A stretch of DNA of 64,000 bases, taken from the NCBI RefSeq assembly GCF_000520975.1, contig NZ_JACB01000005.1, positions 124,001 through 188,000 on the forward strand, written 5' to 3'. The position numbers and the translations under genes were made by a program. Shown here piece by piece: positions 7,206 through 16,516 of the stretch (positions within the stretch are counted from its first letter, which is position 1; the number at the start of each line of letters is the position of its first letter). Source of the stretch: Aquimarina megaterium XH134. GTDB lineage: Bacteria; Bacteroidota; Bacteroidia; Flavobacteriales; Flavobacteriaceae. The notes below the pieces were generated by a model that worked only from the letters and a program-made list of their open reading frames with translations, was not told where the DNA came from and did not search any database.

Positions 7206-8984
7206 ATGAATTCAAACATCACAAACTCAGTTCACACTAATTATCGGTACTCGATACATCGAATATGTATGCTATTATGCATCATTTTTATGTTGATACC
7301 CTATATTAATTTTGCTCAGGATGAGCTGCCACGACATTATACAGCGTATAATATGAAAATAAAACCTGATGGTAATCAAAGTAAAAGTAACTCACAAATT
7401 ATTACAGAAACTATATCAGAAAAAGGAGCTACGTGGTTACGTTTGTTCCTTAAAGATGTAAACCTTGGAAACAAGAGTACACTAACCATTACATCGACGT
7501 TAGACGGGGCTACACAAACACTAACATCAACGACTATTAAAGAGTGGAAGAATACCACAGCATATTTTAATGGTGATAAAGTAATTCTAAAACTAATTGT
7601 AGCGCCGGGAGAATCAGCTATAGGTTTTACTATTCATGAAGTAGGAGTTGGTGAAAATGATCCGGGATCAAAATCTCAATGTGGTTCGACTGATGATAGA
7701 GTTGATTCTACTGATAATGCAATCGGACGAATAGTACCTATTGGTTGTACAGGTTGGATTATTACTAATGGTAGATTGGTTACTGCAGGGCATTGCGTAG
7801 GGAGCAGAGCGCAACTTATAGAATTTAATGTGCCTAAATCTAATCCAGATCGTACCATTGTACACCCAGGGCCAGAAGATCAGTATCCAATAGGTAATTT
7901 TGTTACCAATTATGTTAGAGGGAGACCCGAAACAGACTGGGCAGTATTTACGGCAAGCGCAAATTCGCAAACAGGTCAAACACCTATACAGGCACAGGGT
8001 AAATCATTTAATGTAGTGCAAAGTGCTCCCGGAAATAATATAACCATAACGGGATTTGGTACAGATACAGGTGTTGATAACCAAACACAGCAAACCCATA
8101 CAGGGCCATTATCATCTGTTAATAATACATTTGTTAGATATAGAACAGATACAACAGGAGGAAACTCAGGAAGTCCTATTATTGACACCGCAACAGGAAA
8201 TGCAGTTGGAGTTCATGCCTATGGAGGATGTTTTGGGTCTGGAGGTTCTAACTTTGGAGAAAGAGCTACAATACCTGCTTTTTGGAATGCAATGGGGTTA
8301 GGAGGGACCTCACAAACTGGTCCATTTTATATTCAAAGCCCTGATGTGGGTAGAAGATTGCAAGCCACTGCAACTGTTCTAAGACACAGGCCTACTACAA
8401 ATGCTGGTAATTGGGTGCAATGGTATAAAATTGATGCAGGTAATAATAGATATTACTTAAAAAATAAAAAAAATAGTAAGTATATTCAGAGAACTTCTAG
8501 TAACGCACTAAATATGGTTACTAACCAAAGTAACGCTACTAAATTCTTTACAACCAATGTAAGCAATGGTTTTAGTAACATAAGAGTAGATGGCTCTAAC
8601 CAAAATATTAGAAGAAACAATAGAAACGGACAGAATAATGACATAAGCTGTTCTACTGTAACTACAGTAGGTAGCTTTACTAAATGGAAGTTTATAAATG
8701 TTAGTTCTTCAATAATAGCAGAATCTGGGCAATCAGAAGCTGCTGAAAATACTAATACTTTCGGTATGTATCCTAACCCAACGAATGATATTGTTACTCT
8801 AAAAGGAATTTCTGACGGATCTAGTATAAGTATTTATTCACTTGCTGGTCAAAAAATTAAAGAAATTGTTTCTACTGGTACAAATCTAGATATCAATGTT
8901 AGCAAATTAAGCAGAGGTATCTATATGGTTAGAATAGTAGATTCTAATGAAATAGTTAGATCACAAAAATTAGTCATTAAGTAA
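7206..8984 (+). CDS. Secreted trypsin-like serine protease, T9SS sorting (copy 1)
   Basis: A 592-residue exported protease of the chymotrypsin/V8 fold. It has a long N-terminal signal (hydrophobic MLLCIIFMLIPYINFAQ near residue 22-38), a propeptide-like segment, then the catalytic triad His196 (TAGHC), Asp244 (TDWAVF) and Ser321 (GGNSGSP). Residues about 370-500 form a beta-rich domain with repeated WYKID/YYLKNKKNSKY/WKF segments that resembles a ricin-type lectin fold. The last 75 residues are a type A T9SS sorting domain (YPNPTNDIV ... RGIYMVRI ... KLVIK), which directs export across the outer membrane and removal or surface anchoring. Substrate specificity is not deducible. The first 360 residues are nearly the same as in the neighbouring copy at 9457-11874. 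Confidence 0.9.
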   Translation: MNSNITNSVHTNYRYSIHRICMLLCIIFMLIPYINFAQDELPRHYTAYNMKIKPDGNQSKSNSQIITETISEKGATWLRLFLKDVNLGNKSTLTITSTLDGATQTLTSTTIKEWKNTTAYFNGDKVILKLIVAPGESAIGFTIHEVGVGENDPGSKSQCGSTDDRVDSTDNAIGRIVPIGCTGWIITNGRLVTAGHCVGSRAQLIEFNVPKSNPDRTIVHPGPEDQYPIGNFVTNYVRGRPETDWAVFTASANSQTGQTPIQAQGKSFNVVQSAPGNNITITGFGTDTGVDNQTQQTHTGPLSSVNNTFVRYRTDTTGGNSGSPIIDTATGNAVGVHAYGGCFGSGGSNFGERATIPAFWNAMGLGGTSQTGPFYIQSPDVGRRLQATATVLRHRPTTNAGNWVQWYKIDAGNNRYYLKNKKNSKYIQRTSSNALNMVTNQSNATKFFTTNVSNGFSNIRVDGSNQNIRRNNRNGQNNDISCSTVTTVGSFTKWKFINVSSSIIAESGQSEAAENTNTFGMYPNPTNDIVTLKGISDGSSISIYSLAGQKIKEIVSTGTNLDINVSKLSRGIYMVRIVDSNEIVRSQKLVIK

Positions 8985-9046
8985 ACAAAAGAATAATAGA
9001 CTAATCAATAAAACAAACAATAGATATTAAATTTAGTTTTTAAAGT

Positions 9047-9080
9047 AAAGCATCTCAGAATCTTTTCTGGGATGCTTTTA
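9047..9080 (+). terminator. Terminator of protease copy 1
   Basis: AAAGCATC (9047-9054) pairs with GATGCTTT (9071-9078), with further pairing inside, followed by T residues. Confidence 0.75.
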
Positions 9081-9102
9081 TGATAATATATCTTATTAGA
9101 TA

Positions 9103-9149
9103 GCTCCTGATAGGATTGCTGATGCTACTATGGTACCTTATGCGATCAT
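9103..9149 (-). pseudogene. Duplicated 5' end of mnmE
   Basis: Bases 9103-9149 align at a constant offset of 2247 with 6856-6902, the first 15-16 codons of mnmE. Read on the minus strand it begins ATG ATC GCA TAA, so codon 4 (CAA in mnmE) is now a stop. Further codons match ATIVA...SGA. It marks the left breakpoint of the duplication that produced the second protease gene. It is not expressed as a useful product. Confidence 0.9.
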
Positions 9150-9456
9150 ATATTTTATCTATAAAAAAGCAAAAATAGATATTAATACATGTATTTTAAA
9201 TTTTGATTGCCAAACTTTTTTGAGGAGTTGATTTTCTTTTCTATCTTGTAGCAGGAAGAAGAAGAAATACTTCAGTATTAACCAACTTATTTCCTTCGGA
9301 AAAAAAAGAATAGGAAAAAACCACTGGTTTTTGATTAATTAAAAATTAGATGACCAGTTAGTGGAATACAATTTTGTGGCAATTAAAGGTGCTGCAAGAG
9401 TTTTTGTACTAACTAAATTTAATGTCTAACCTAATAATTTTTTTAATCTTATTCTT

Positions 9457-11874
9457 ATGAACTCAAACAACACAAACTCAATTCACATTTACAGGTATCC
9501 TGTACATCGAACATGTATGCTGTTATGCATCATTTTTATGTTGATACCCTATATTAATTTTGCTCAGGATGAGCTGCCACGACATTATACAAAGTATAAT
9601 ATGGAGATAAAACCTGATGGCAATCAGAGCAAAAATAGTTCACAAATTGTTACAGAAACCATATCAGAAAAAGGAGCTACTTGGTTACGTTTATTTCTTA
9701 AAGATGTAAATCTTGGAAATAAGAGTACACTAACCATTACATCGGCGTTAGACGGGGCTACGCAAACATTAACATCAAAGACCATCAAGGAGTGGAAGAA
9801 TAGCACAGCTTATTTTAATGGTGATAGAATAATTCTAAAACTAACTGTAGCGCCGGGAGAATCAGCTATAGGTTTTACTATTCATGAAGTAGGAGTTGGT
9901 GAAAATGATCCGGGATCAAAATCTCAATGTGGTTCGACTGATGATAGAGTTGATTCTACTGATAATGCAATCGGACGAATAGTTCCTATCGGTTGTACAG
10001 GTTGGATTATTACTAATGGTAGATTGGTTACTGCAGGGCATTGTGTAGGGAGCAGAGCACAACTTATAGAATTTAATGTACCTAAGTCTAATCCAGATCG
10101 TACCATTGTACACCCAGGGCCAGAAGATCAGTATCCAATAGGTAATTTTGTTACCAATTATGTTAGAGGGAGACCCGAAACAGACTGGGCAGTATTTACG
10201 GCAAGCGCAAATTCGCAAACAGGTCAAACACCTATACAGGCACAGGGTAAATCATTTAATGTAGTACAAAGCGCTCCCGGAAATAATATAACTATAACGG
10301 GATTTGGTACAGATACTGGTATTGATAATCAAACGCAGCAAACACATACTGGGCCATTATCATCTGTTGATAATACGTTTGTAAGATATAGAACAGATAC
10401 GACCGGAGGAAACTCTGGAAGTCCTATAATAGATGCTGCAACAGGAAATGCAGTTGGGGTTCATGCCTATGGTGGATGCTCGGGATCGGGAGGTTCTAAC
10501 TTTGGAGAAAGAGCAACCATACCCGATTTTTGGGATGCTATGGGACTAGATGGAAACCCACCACCAACCGATGAATGTACAGGTGATGTTGCTTCTTTCC
10601 CTTACAGTGAAAGTTTTGAAGGTAATATAGGAGATTGGAAACAAGCTAGCGGAGATGATTTAGATTGGACTGTAAATTCTAATGGTACTCCTTCTACTGG
10701 TACCGGACCAAGTGGTGCTATAGATGGCAATTCATATATTTATGTAGAAGCATCTGGAAACGGAACAGGATTCCCTTCTAAAAGAGCGATCTTAAATTCC
10801 CCTTGTTTAAATTTTACAAGTCTTACAACGCCTAAACTAAGTTTTCAATATCATATGATAGGTAACGCAGTAGGAACATTGACTGTAGAAGCCAGAACAA
10901 ATAATACAGGAAGTTGGTCTAGTGTGTTTACCAAAACAGGAGCACAGGGAACAGATTGGAATGCGGCAGATATAGACCTCTCTGCGTATGCCGGTAATGC
11001 AAGCGTACAGTTAAGATTAAATGTAGTGACAGGAAGCAGTTGGCAAGGAGATATTACTATCGATGCATTAAATATATCTAATGGTACAGTAACACCTCCT
11101 GTATGTACGGCTTTAGATTTTAATGATTTTACAATCACAGCATTCTCTAATCAGGATACTGCAGGTAATTTCTCAATCCAAAACGGGGGAGCTGCACTTT
11201 CTTTACAAAATAATACATGGAAATATATTGCTATGAATTATACAGTAACTGCTAATACGGTAATAGAATTTGATTTTAGCAGTACTTCTGAAGGAGAAAT
11301 TCACGCAGTTGGTTTTGAAAATGATAATACATTAACCTCTACCAGATATTTTAAAGTTCATGGTACTCAAAATTATGGAGTAACTAACTTTGATGATTAT
11401 TCTAGTGGTACAAAAAAGTATGTCATTCCGGTAGGGAATTTCTATACTGGTAGTATGGATAGATTGGTTTTTATAAATGATAATGATGCTGGTAGTGGTA
11501 ATACCTCTGTTTTTAGTAATGTGAAAATATATGAAGGTTCTTGTGGGCGATCAGCAACTTCAGAAAGTTTAATAGCTCAGTTAGAATCAGTTTCACCAAT
11601 TATCGGAGACGAGAATGAAGGTGATCTTGCAGGATTAAGTATCAAGCCAAACCCTGCAAAAGATATCTTTTCGTTACATCTAAGCCAATATATAAAAGGA
11701 AATGTAACTGCAACCATTTATACGATTCTGGGGAGTAAAAAAGCTAGAATAAGTATGCAACCAGGTATCAATACAATTTCGGCCCGAAGCCTATCGTTGG
11801 GAAGAGGAATTTATCTGATTAAAATTGATAGTAGTACTGGGGAATCTGCTACCAAGAAACTAATCGTGAATTAA
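9457..11874 (+). CDS. Secreted trypsin-like serine protease, T9SS sorting (copy 2)
   Basis: An 805-residue paralogue of the preceding gene. Signal peptide and protease domain are almost identical (His195, Asp243, Ser320 in GGNSGSP). After residue 365 the sequence changes completely: a cysteine-bounded beta-sandwich region, about 375-550, of MAM or jelly-roll type (FPYSESFEGNIGDWKQ is the typical opening, with later WNAADIDLSAYAGNASVQLR), then a second beta-rich domain at about 555-700, and finally a type A T9SS sorting domain (LSIKPNPAKDIFSLHL ... RGIYLIKI ... KKLIVN). The accessory domains probably bind carbohydrate or protein on the substrate or cell surface. A terminator follows at 11912-11944. 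Confidence 0.9.
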   Translation: MNSNNTNSIHIYRYPVHRTCMLLCIIFMLIPYINFAQDELPRHYTKYNMEIKPDGNQSKNSSQIVTETISEKGATWLRLFLKDVNLGNKSTLTITSALDGATQTLTSKTIKEWKNSTAYFNGDRIILKLTVAPGESAIGFTIHEVGVGENDPGSKSQCGSTDDRVDSTDNAIGRIVPIGCTGWIITNGRLVTAGHCVGSRAQLIEFNVPKSNPDRTIVHPGPEDQYPIGNFVTNYVRGRPETDWAVFTASANSQTGQTPIQAQGKSFNVVQSAPGNNITITGFGTDTGIDNQTQQTHTGPLSSVDNTFVRYRTDTTGGNSGSPIIDAATGNAVGVHAYGGCSGSGGSNFGERATIPDFWDAMGLDGNPPPTDECTGDVASFPYSESFEGNIGDWKQASGDDLDWTVNSNGTPSTGTGPSGAIDGNSYIYVEASGNGTGFPSKRAILNSPCLNFTSLTTPKLSFQYHMIGNAVGTLTVEARTNNTGSWSSVFTKTGAQGTDWNAADIDLSAYAGNASVQLRLNVVTGSSWQGDITIDALNISNGTVTPPVCTALDFNDFTITAFSNQDTAGNFSIQNGGAALSLQNNTWKYIAMNYTVTANTVIEFDFSSTSEGEIHAVGFENDNTLTSTRYFKVHGTQNYGVTNFDDYSSGTKKYVIPVGNFYTGSMDRLVFINDNDAGSGNTSVFSNVKIYEGSCGRSATSESLIAQLESVSPIIGDENEGDLAGLSIKPNPAKDIFSLHLSQYIKGNVTATIYTILGSKKARISMQPGINTISARSLSLGRGIYLIKIDSSTGESATKKLIVN

Positions 11875-11911
11875 CATCTTACATAGAAGACATTAAATTT
11901 AGTAATTAGTA

Positions 11912-11944
11912 AACACCTCGGCTTTGTGTCGAGGTGTTTTTTTA
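11912..11944 (+). terminator. Terminator of protease copy 2
   Basis: AACACCTCG (11912-11920) pairs with CGAGGTGTT (11930-11938), followed by seven T residues. Confidence 0.9.
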
Positions 11945-11973
11945 GCTAAAATATATCGTATTAGATGTGTTAT

Positions 11974-12035
11974 TGTAACAAATTCCTATTTTTCAATCAT
12001 ATACATTGCTAATGCTATATTTAAGCAAATCATTG
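11974..12035 (+). repeat. Imperfect copy of the DUF4870 gene leader
   Basis: TGTAACAAATTCCTATTTTT at 11974-11993 matches 13579-13598 in 19 of 20 bases. Weaker similarity continues through a CATATA...ATTGCTAAT stretch to about 12035 (and about 13650). The two copies flank the leucine-rich repeat gene. Confidence 0.6.
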
Positions 12036-12100
12036 TGAAAAAAATAGAATTGGGTATGGTGGTTATAAAACTTATTGAACTTAAGTTTCTACATTATTTT

Positions 12101-13408
12101 TTAATAAATCTTAAACTTTGCTTTTTCCTTTATTTCTTTCAGATTAGATATTTCTTCATTTCCACGACTAATTATCACTCTTTTTAAATTTGGTAATTTT
12201 AAAAGAGTCAAAGGGATTTTACCAGAGATTTTGTTAGTATTAAGGTCAATTTCTTTTAACTCTTTATTGTTCCCCAGGTTTTTAGGAAATACATTAATTA
12301 GAGAATTGGATATCCTGAAATATTTCAGATTTTTAAGTTTAAATATTGAAGCAGGAACATCTTTTAAGCTAGTGTACTCTATAGATAAATGAGTGATATT
12401 TGCCAAGTTATCTAAACCTTCTATAGATTTTAATTTATTGCCAGAGATAAATAGCTTAGTAAGTTTTTCAGATGTATTAGCCTTAAAACTAATGAATTCA
12501 TCTGTATAAAGATAAATAAGTATAGATGACAAATCCGACATGCCAGAAATGTCTAATTGGTTGTTTTTTATACCCGATAAGGAAAGATCAAGTTTTTTTA
12601 ACTTTTTAAGTTTATCTATACCAGAAAATGTACCTATCAATTGTGGACTGTGAATGCGAAGGGCTTTAAGATTTGTCAAATTAAATAAATTAGTGGGTAG
12701 CTTACTGAATTTACCATATAAATTTAAGTCAATAAGAGCCGTTAATTCAGATAATCCTTCAGGAATCGAATTCAATTCACTAGAGTATACTTTGAGCTTT
12801 TTAAGTTTTTTTAAGTTCTTGATACTTTCTGGTAAGGCTATTAAATCATTTGTTAGCGAAACGGGATCGAGTATAAGTGACTCCAGGTTTGATAAATTTC
12901 CGATTTCCTCAGGAATACTTTTTAGAGCAAAAGAACCTACATGCAGAGATTTTAAACTTTTTAATTGACAAATTTCCTTGGGTAGAGTTTCAAGGGAATG
13001 AGAACTATCGATATGTAACGATTCTAGCTTTTTAAGATTTTCAATTTCTTTAGGTATTTTTTCAAATTTTCTACCTCTGATTTTTAATCGTTTAAGATTA
13101 GTGGCTAAACCTATAGCAGGAGGAAGAGAGTTCGTTGTAGCTTTAACTCCAAAACCCAAAATAGTTAAACTCTCAAGAGAATTATGTAGAAGAAGTTTAA
13201 AATCAACATCACTTAAGTGCTCATACCCACTAACTCTTATTATTTGATATTGATTAATATCTGTGGGTAATTTTTTTGATGCTTTAAGATTAATTGTAAT
13301 GCTTTTAGCTATTTTTTCTTTTTCCTTTGGTGGAGCAACTTCTTCAACAATAAGTTGACCATAAGATTGGAAGAAAGATATTATAAATACCAATGTAAAT
13401 AATCGCAT
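12101..13408 (-). CDS. Exported leucine-rich repeat protein
   Basis: 435 residues with a signal peptide (MRLFTLVFIISFFQSYGQ) and about 13-14 leucine-rich repeats of 22-24 residues from about residue 70 to the end. Typical units are LKNLKKLKSLHIxSxxLxxLPxEI and NLTNLKALRIHSPQL. The repeats form a solenoid likely to bind protein or carbohydrate in the periplasm or on the surface. No T9SS sorting domain or lipobox is present. The gene stands alone on the minus strand between genes on the plus strand, bounded on both sides by copies of the DUF4870 leader, and may have been inserted there. Confidence 0.85.
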   Translation of the reverse strand: MRLFTLVFIISFFQSYGQLIVEEVAPPKEKEKIAKSITINLKASKKLPTDINQYQIIRVSGYEHLSDVDFKLLLHNSLESLTILGFGVKATTNSLPPAIGLATNLKRLKIRGRKFEKIPKEIENLKKLESLHIDSSHSLETLPKEICQLKSLKSLHVGSFALKSIPEEIGNLSNLESLILDPVSLTNDLIALPESIKNLKKLKKLKVYSSELNSIPEGLSELTALIDLNLYGKFSKLPTNLFNLTNLKALRIHSPQLIGTFSGIDKLKKLKKLDLSLSGIKNNQLDISGMSDLSSILIYLYTDEFISFKANTSEKLTKLFISGNKLKSIEGLDNLANITHLSIEYTSLKDVPASIFKLKNLKYFRISNSLINVFPKNLGNNKELKEIDLNTNKISGKIPLTLLKLPNLKRVIISRGNEEISNLKEIKEKAKFKIY

Positions 13409-13669
13409 TGAGATAAAATTTTAGACGAGTTAAAAGTTTTCTAAAATAGCAATAAATTATGCTATTTTAAAAGAAAAAATTATAAACACAAGATTTTAAG
13501 CTGCTAATATCTAGGTCTTTCTTCATGAAAACGTCTTTGTCTTAGTGATAGGTAAAATACATGTTTTTATATATACACTGTAACAAATTGCTATTTTTAT
13601 CGTCATATAAATATAGATTGCTAATATTTTTAGCAATTTCATCAATCATCAACCAAAAACGTAGAAATC

Positions 13670-14008
13670 ATGAGACAGGACAGATCATTATTAGTTATTA
13701 CCCATTTATCACAATTATTAGACCTTATCACAGGGTTTGGAGGATTTATAGTACCTCTAATATTATGGTTAACCCAGAGAGAAAGAGTTTCTGCTATGGA
13801 TGAACATGGAAAATCAATTATGAATTTTCAGATAAGTATGTTTATTTATGCAATCGTATGTGTTCCTTTAATATTATTATTTGGACTGGGATTATTAGGT
13901 TTAGCCCTTATTGCACTATTATGCTTTATATTTCCTATTATTAATGCAATAAAAGCAAATAATGGAGAAGAACCCTCATATCCGTTATCTATGCAGATTA
14001 TAAAATAA
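13670..14008 (+). CDS. DUF4870 domain-containing membrane protein
   Basis: 112 residues with the features of the DUF4870 (Tic20-like) family: an N-terminal HLSQLLDLITGFGGFIVPLILWL helix, the hydrophilic HGKSIMNFQISMFIY segment, then two closely spaced helices ending FPIINAIKANNGE. Function in bacteria is unknown. The start ATG at 13670 gives the usual family N-terminus. A clear terminator follows at 14027-14060. Confidence 0.88.
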   Translation: MRQDRSLLVITHLSQLLDLITGFGGFIVPLILWLTQRERVSAMDEHGKSIMNFQISMFIYAIVCVPLILLFGLGLLGLALIALLCFIFPIINAIKANNGEEPSYPLSMQIIK

Positions 14009-14026
14009 AATGTTAAACTTTTATAT

Positions 14027-14060
14027 AACCATCATTGTGTAAAACAATGGTGGTTTTTTT
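14027..14060 (+). terminator. Terminator after DUF4870 gene
   Basis: AACCATCATTGT (14027-14038) pairs with ACAATGGTGGTT (14044-14055), followed by T residues. Confidence 0.88.
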
Positions 14061-14223
14061 GTTGATTATGAAAAGATTATACTTGATTTCTATTTGATTT
14101 TTGTTAAAAAAAACACCTGTTTCATGTATTCATGGCTTGTTATGCGTAGCTCTTCCTAATATGAATAGATATATAATCGTTATCTTAGTAGAAGGGAAAA
14201 CAAAAGAGTAAGAGAAGGAGTTC

Positions 14224-16449
14224 ATGAGAATATGGGATATACATATAAGAGTAATTGCTATTATGTTACTTCTAAGTAATGTAGGTTTTAGCCAAAAAAA
14301 CACCACCACAGATAGCTCTATATATGATATTGAAAAAACAATTTCCGGTTTAATAAAGAATGATAGTATTATAGAAGCCAGAATCTTATTAGATAGTGCT
14401 TTTAATATACGTCAAGATACTACTGACAATAATTTCTTGGTAATGTATCATTATAATTATGGAGTACTTTTTAACAGCTCTGGAAAATTTAGTGAAGCTC
14501 TGAAATACTTGACAAGAGCGCAAAAGTATTCGGATAAAACACCAGATAAATTGTACAAAACAAGAATTTCTACTATGAAGCTGAGAATTTATAGAGAAAT
14601 TAATATGTATAAAGAACTGGATAGTTTATATGCAAAAAACATTTCCGAAAATAAAAAAAACGGTAATCTAGCTATTTTTTTAAATTATAACGATTATGCA
14701 ATTAGTTGCATGAATAGAAAGCAGTATAAAAAAGTAATTCATACTACACGCCAGGCTATCTCAGAACTTGATGAAGTAGACTTTAGTAATAGGAGTCAAC
14801 GTATTACTAATTCTGTGAATAAAGGAGTTCGTAATGAGCTTAAATTATATTTGGCCTTAGCTCTTATCGAAGAAAAAAAAGAATACGAGAAATCTTATCA
14901 GTTACTCAATGAAACAGGAAGAGATTCCCTCTTTTTTGTAAAAAGAGAACGGGATGAATATTTGAGACTTATAAAGCAATATAAAGCACGTTATTTTTAT
15001 GAGTATGATAAGAATATGGATTCGGTATCTTATTATCAATCTTTATCAAATAAATACCATGAGATCTATATAAGGAAATTAAGAGAACGTGCTTCTAATG
15101 CTGATATATTCATTTATGAAATTGCTAAAAATAAAAACGATTTCGAGAAGCTTTCTATTATCAATGAGAAAAATATTCAGATTCAAAAAAGTTATTTTCA
15201 AATTAGTTTTTTAATTGGATTTTTGTTGTTGTTGGCGATTATTTTTAGCATCTATGTATATAGGTCTAACCGCCATAAGAATAGGATTAATGAGGAGTTG
15301 AAAGAAAAAAATGCTGAGTTGTTAGCTGTTGACGAGGAACGTAATCAATTTTTTTCTATGATAAGCCATGAATTGAGAACGCCTATCTATACAATACAGG
15401 GATTGGTAGAAATTATAGAAAACACAAAAAACCAAAAACAGAGGGAAGAATTTCTAAATACACTAAAGTTTTCGAATAATCATTTATCAGGACTGGTAAA
15501 TAATGCTCTAGAATATTCTAAGTTCCGTCTGGGAAATGTTAGACTAAATAAAGATGCTTTTTCCTTAGATGAAATGTTAACGAATATTTGTAATTCGTTT
15601 TCGTATCAATCACATAAGAGTAATACAGAATTGCATATCAATATAGCAGAAAATGTAGAAACAAATGTTTTAGGAGATCGTTTAAGACTTTCTCAAATTT
15701 TTATTAACCTTATTTCTAATGCTATTAAGTTTACTACAAATGGAAATATCTGGATAGAGGTTACACAGGTTACAAGTTTCGAAAATATGATCAGGCATCG
15801 CTTTGTAGTGAAAGATGATGGGATCGGAATTAAAAAAGAATTGATATCAGATGTGTTTGATGGATTTAAAGGAATACACCATATAGATAAACACAAAGGA
15901 GGCTCGGGCTTAGGATTGTATATAGTAAAACGGTTTATAGAAGATTTATATAAATCCTCAATAGTCGTAGAATCTGAAGAAGGTAAAGGAACTTCATTTT
16001 CTTTTGAGATTGAAATGGAACGAAATCTAAAAAATACAAAGGTACCGATTGTAAATGATGAAGATTATAATAATGTATTAGAAGGATATAATATGTTGGT
16101 TGTAGATGATAATACAATTAACCTAATGATTACAAAAAAGATTCTAGAAAGTGCAGGAGCAGCATGTACAACTGTGGATAATGGTTTTGATGCAATACTA
16201 TTAATACAAAAAAATGACTATGATGTGGTGTTTATGGATATTCATATGCCAGAACAAGATGGTTTTGAAACGACTCAAAAAGTAAGAAGTTTTAATAAAA
16301 ACGTTATCATTATGGCATTAACAGCTGTTGATTTAGAAAAGGTAATTACAAAGGTTCATGAATCTGGGATGAATGGTATTGTTACTAAACCTTATAAACG
16401 AAGTGATTTGTTTCAAAAAATCTTGTCCTTTTCTCTAAAGAAAGACTAA
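14224..16449 (+). CDS. Hybrid sensor histidine kinase with TPR-like sensor
   Basis: 741 residues. A signal peptide or first helix (AIMLLLSNVGFSQ) is followed by a periplasmic alpha-helical TPR-like region to about residue 320 and one membrane helix (about 325-347). Next come a HisKA domain with the H-box MISHELRTP (phospho-accepting His382), a HATPase_c domain with N, G1 (DDGIGI) and G2 (GGSGLGLYIV) boxes, and a C-terminal receiver domain with Asp672 (VVFMDIHMP) as phosphoacceptor. The internal receiver suggests a phosphorelay to a partner not present in the window. No response regulator or Hpt gene is adjacent, so its target is unknown. Confidence 0.92.
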   Translation: MRIWDIHIRVIAIMLLLSNVGFSQKNTTTDSSIYDIEKTISGLIKNDSIIEARILLDSAFNIRQDTTDNNFLVMYHYNYGVLFNSSGKFSEALKYLTRAQKYSDKTPDKLYKTRISTMKLRIYREINMYKELDSLYAKNISENKKNGNLAIFLNYNDYAISCMNRKQYKKVIHTTRQAISELDEVDFSNRSQRITNSVNKGVRNELKLYLALALIEEKKEYEKSYQLLNETGRDSLFFVKRERDEYLRLIKQYKARYFYEYDKNMDSVSYYQSLSNKYHEIYIRKLRERASNADIFIYEIAKNKNDFEKLSIINEKNIQIQKSYFQISFLIGFLLLLAIIFSIYVYRSNRHKNRINEELKEKNAELLAVDEERNQFFSMISHELRTPIYTIQGLVEIIENTKNQKQREEFLNTLKFSNNHLSGLVNNALEYSKFRLGNVRLNKDAFSLDEMLTNICNSFSYQSHKSNTELHINIAENVETNVLGDRLRLSQIFINLISNAIKFTTNGNIWIEVTQVTSFENMIRHRFVVKDDGIGIKKELISDVFDGFKGIHHIDKHKGGSGLGLYIVKRFIEDLYKSSIVVESEEGKGTSFSFEIEMERNLKNTKVPIVNDEDYNNVLEGYNMLVVDDNTINLMITKKILESAGAACTTVDNGFDAILLIQKNDYDVVFMDIHMPEQDGFETTQKVRSFNKNVIIMALTAVDLEKVITKVHESGMNGIVTKPYKRSDLFQKILSFSLKKD

Positions 16450-16452
16450 AAA

Positions 16453-16484
16453 ATGAGCTTCCTAAATACTATAAGAAAGCTCAT
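16453..16484. terminator. Hairpin between convergent kinase and amt genes
   Basis: ATGAGCTT (16453-16460) pairs with AAGCTCAT (16477-16484), placed between the ends of two convergent genes. T-runs on either side are short, so the strength is uncertain. Confidence 0.55.
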
Positions 16485-16516
16485 TAATTAAAAACAGTTT
16501 GGATCTTTATTATTTT

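Larger units (their letters stand above)
8985..9456 (+). other. Intergenic region between the two protease genes
   Basis: Holds, in order, the terminator of copy 1, the duplication junction near 9100, the mnmE relic, and a copy of the original protease leader. No separate gene is seen. Confidence 0.75.
9103..11960 (+). repeat. Second unit of a tandem segmental duplication
   Basis: The unit 6856 to about 9100 (mnmE 5' end, leader, protease, terminator, ATATATCTTATTAGAT) is followed directly by a second unit with the same order, beginning with the mnmE relic at 9103 and ending near 11960 with ATATATCGTATTAGAT. Leader regions (6903-7205 and 9150-9456) and the first 1080 bases or so of the protease genes are highly similar. 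The 3' portions of the two protease genes are unrelated. Confidence 0.88.

Noticed and set aside
11924-12187. Plus-strand open frame downstream of protease copy 2
   Set aside because: It starts within the terminator and ends inside the LRR gene on the other strand; no start signal.
13561-13803. Plus-strand open frame before the DUF4870 gene
   Set aside because: It overlaps the true DUF4870 start in another frame; translation has poor composition.
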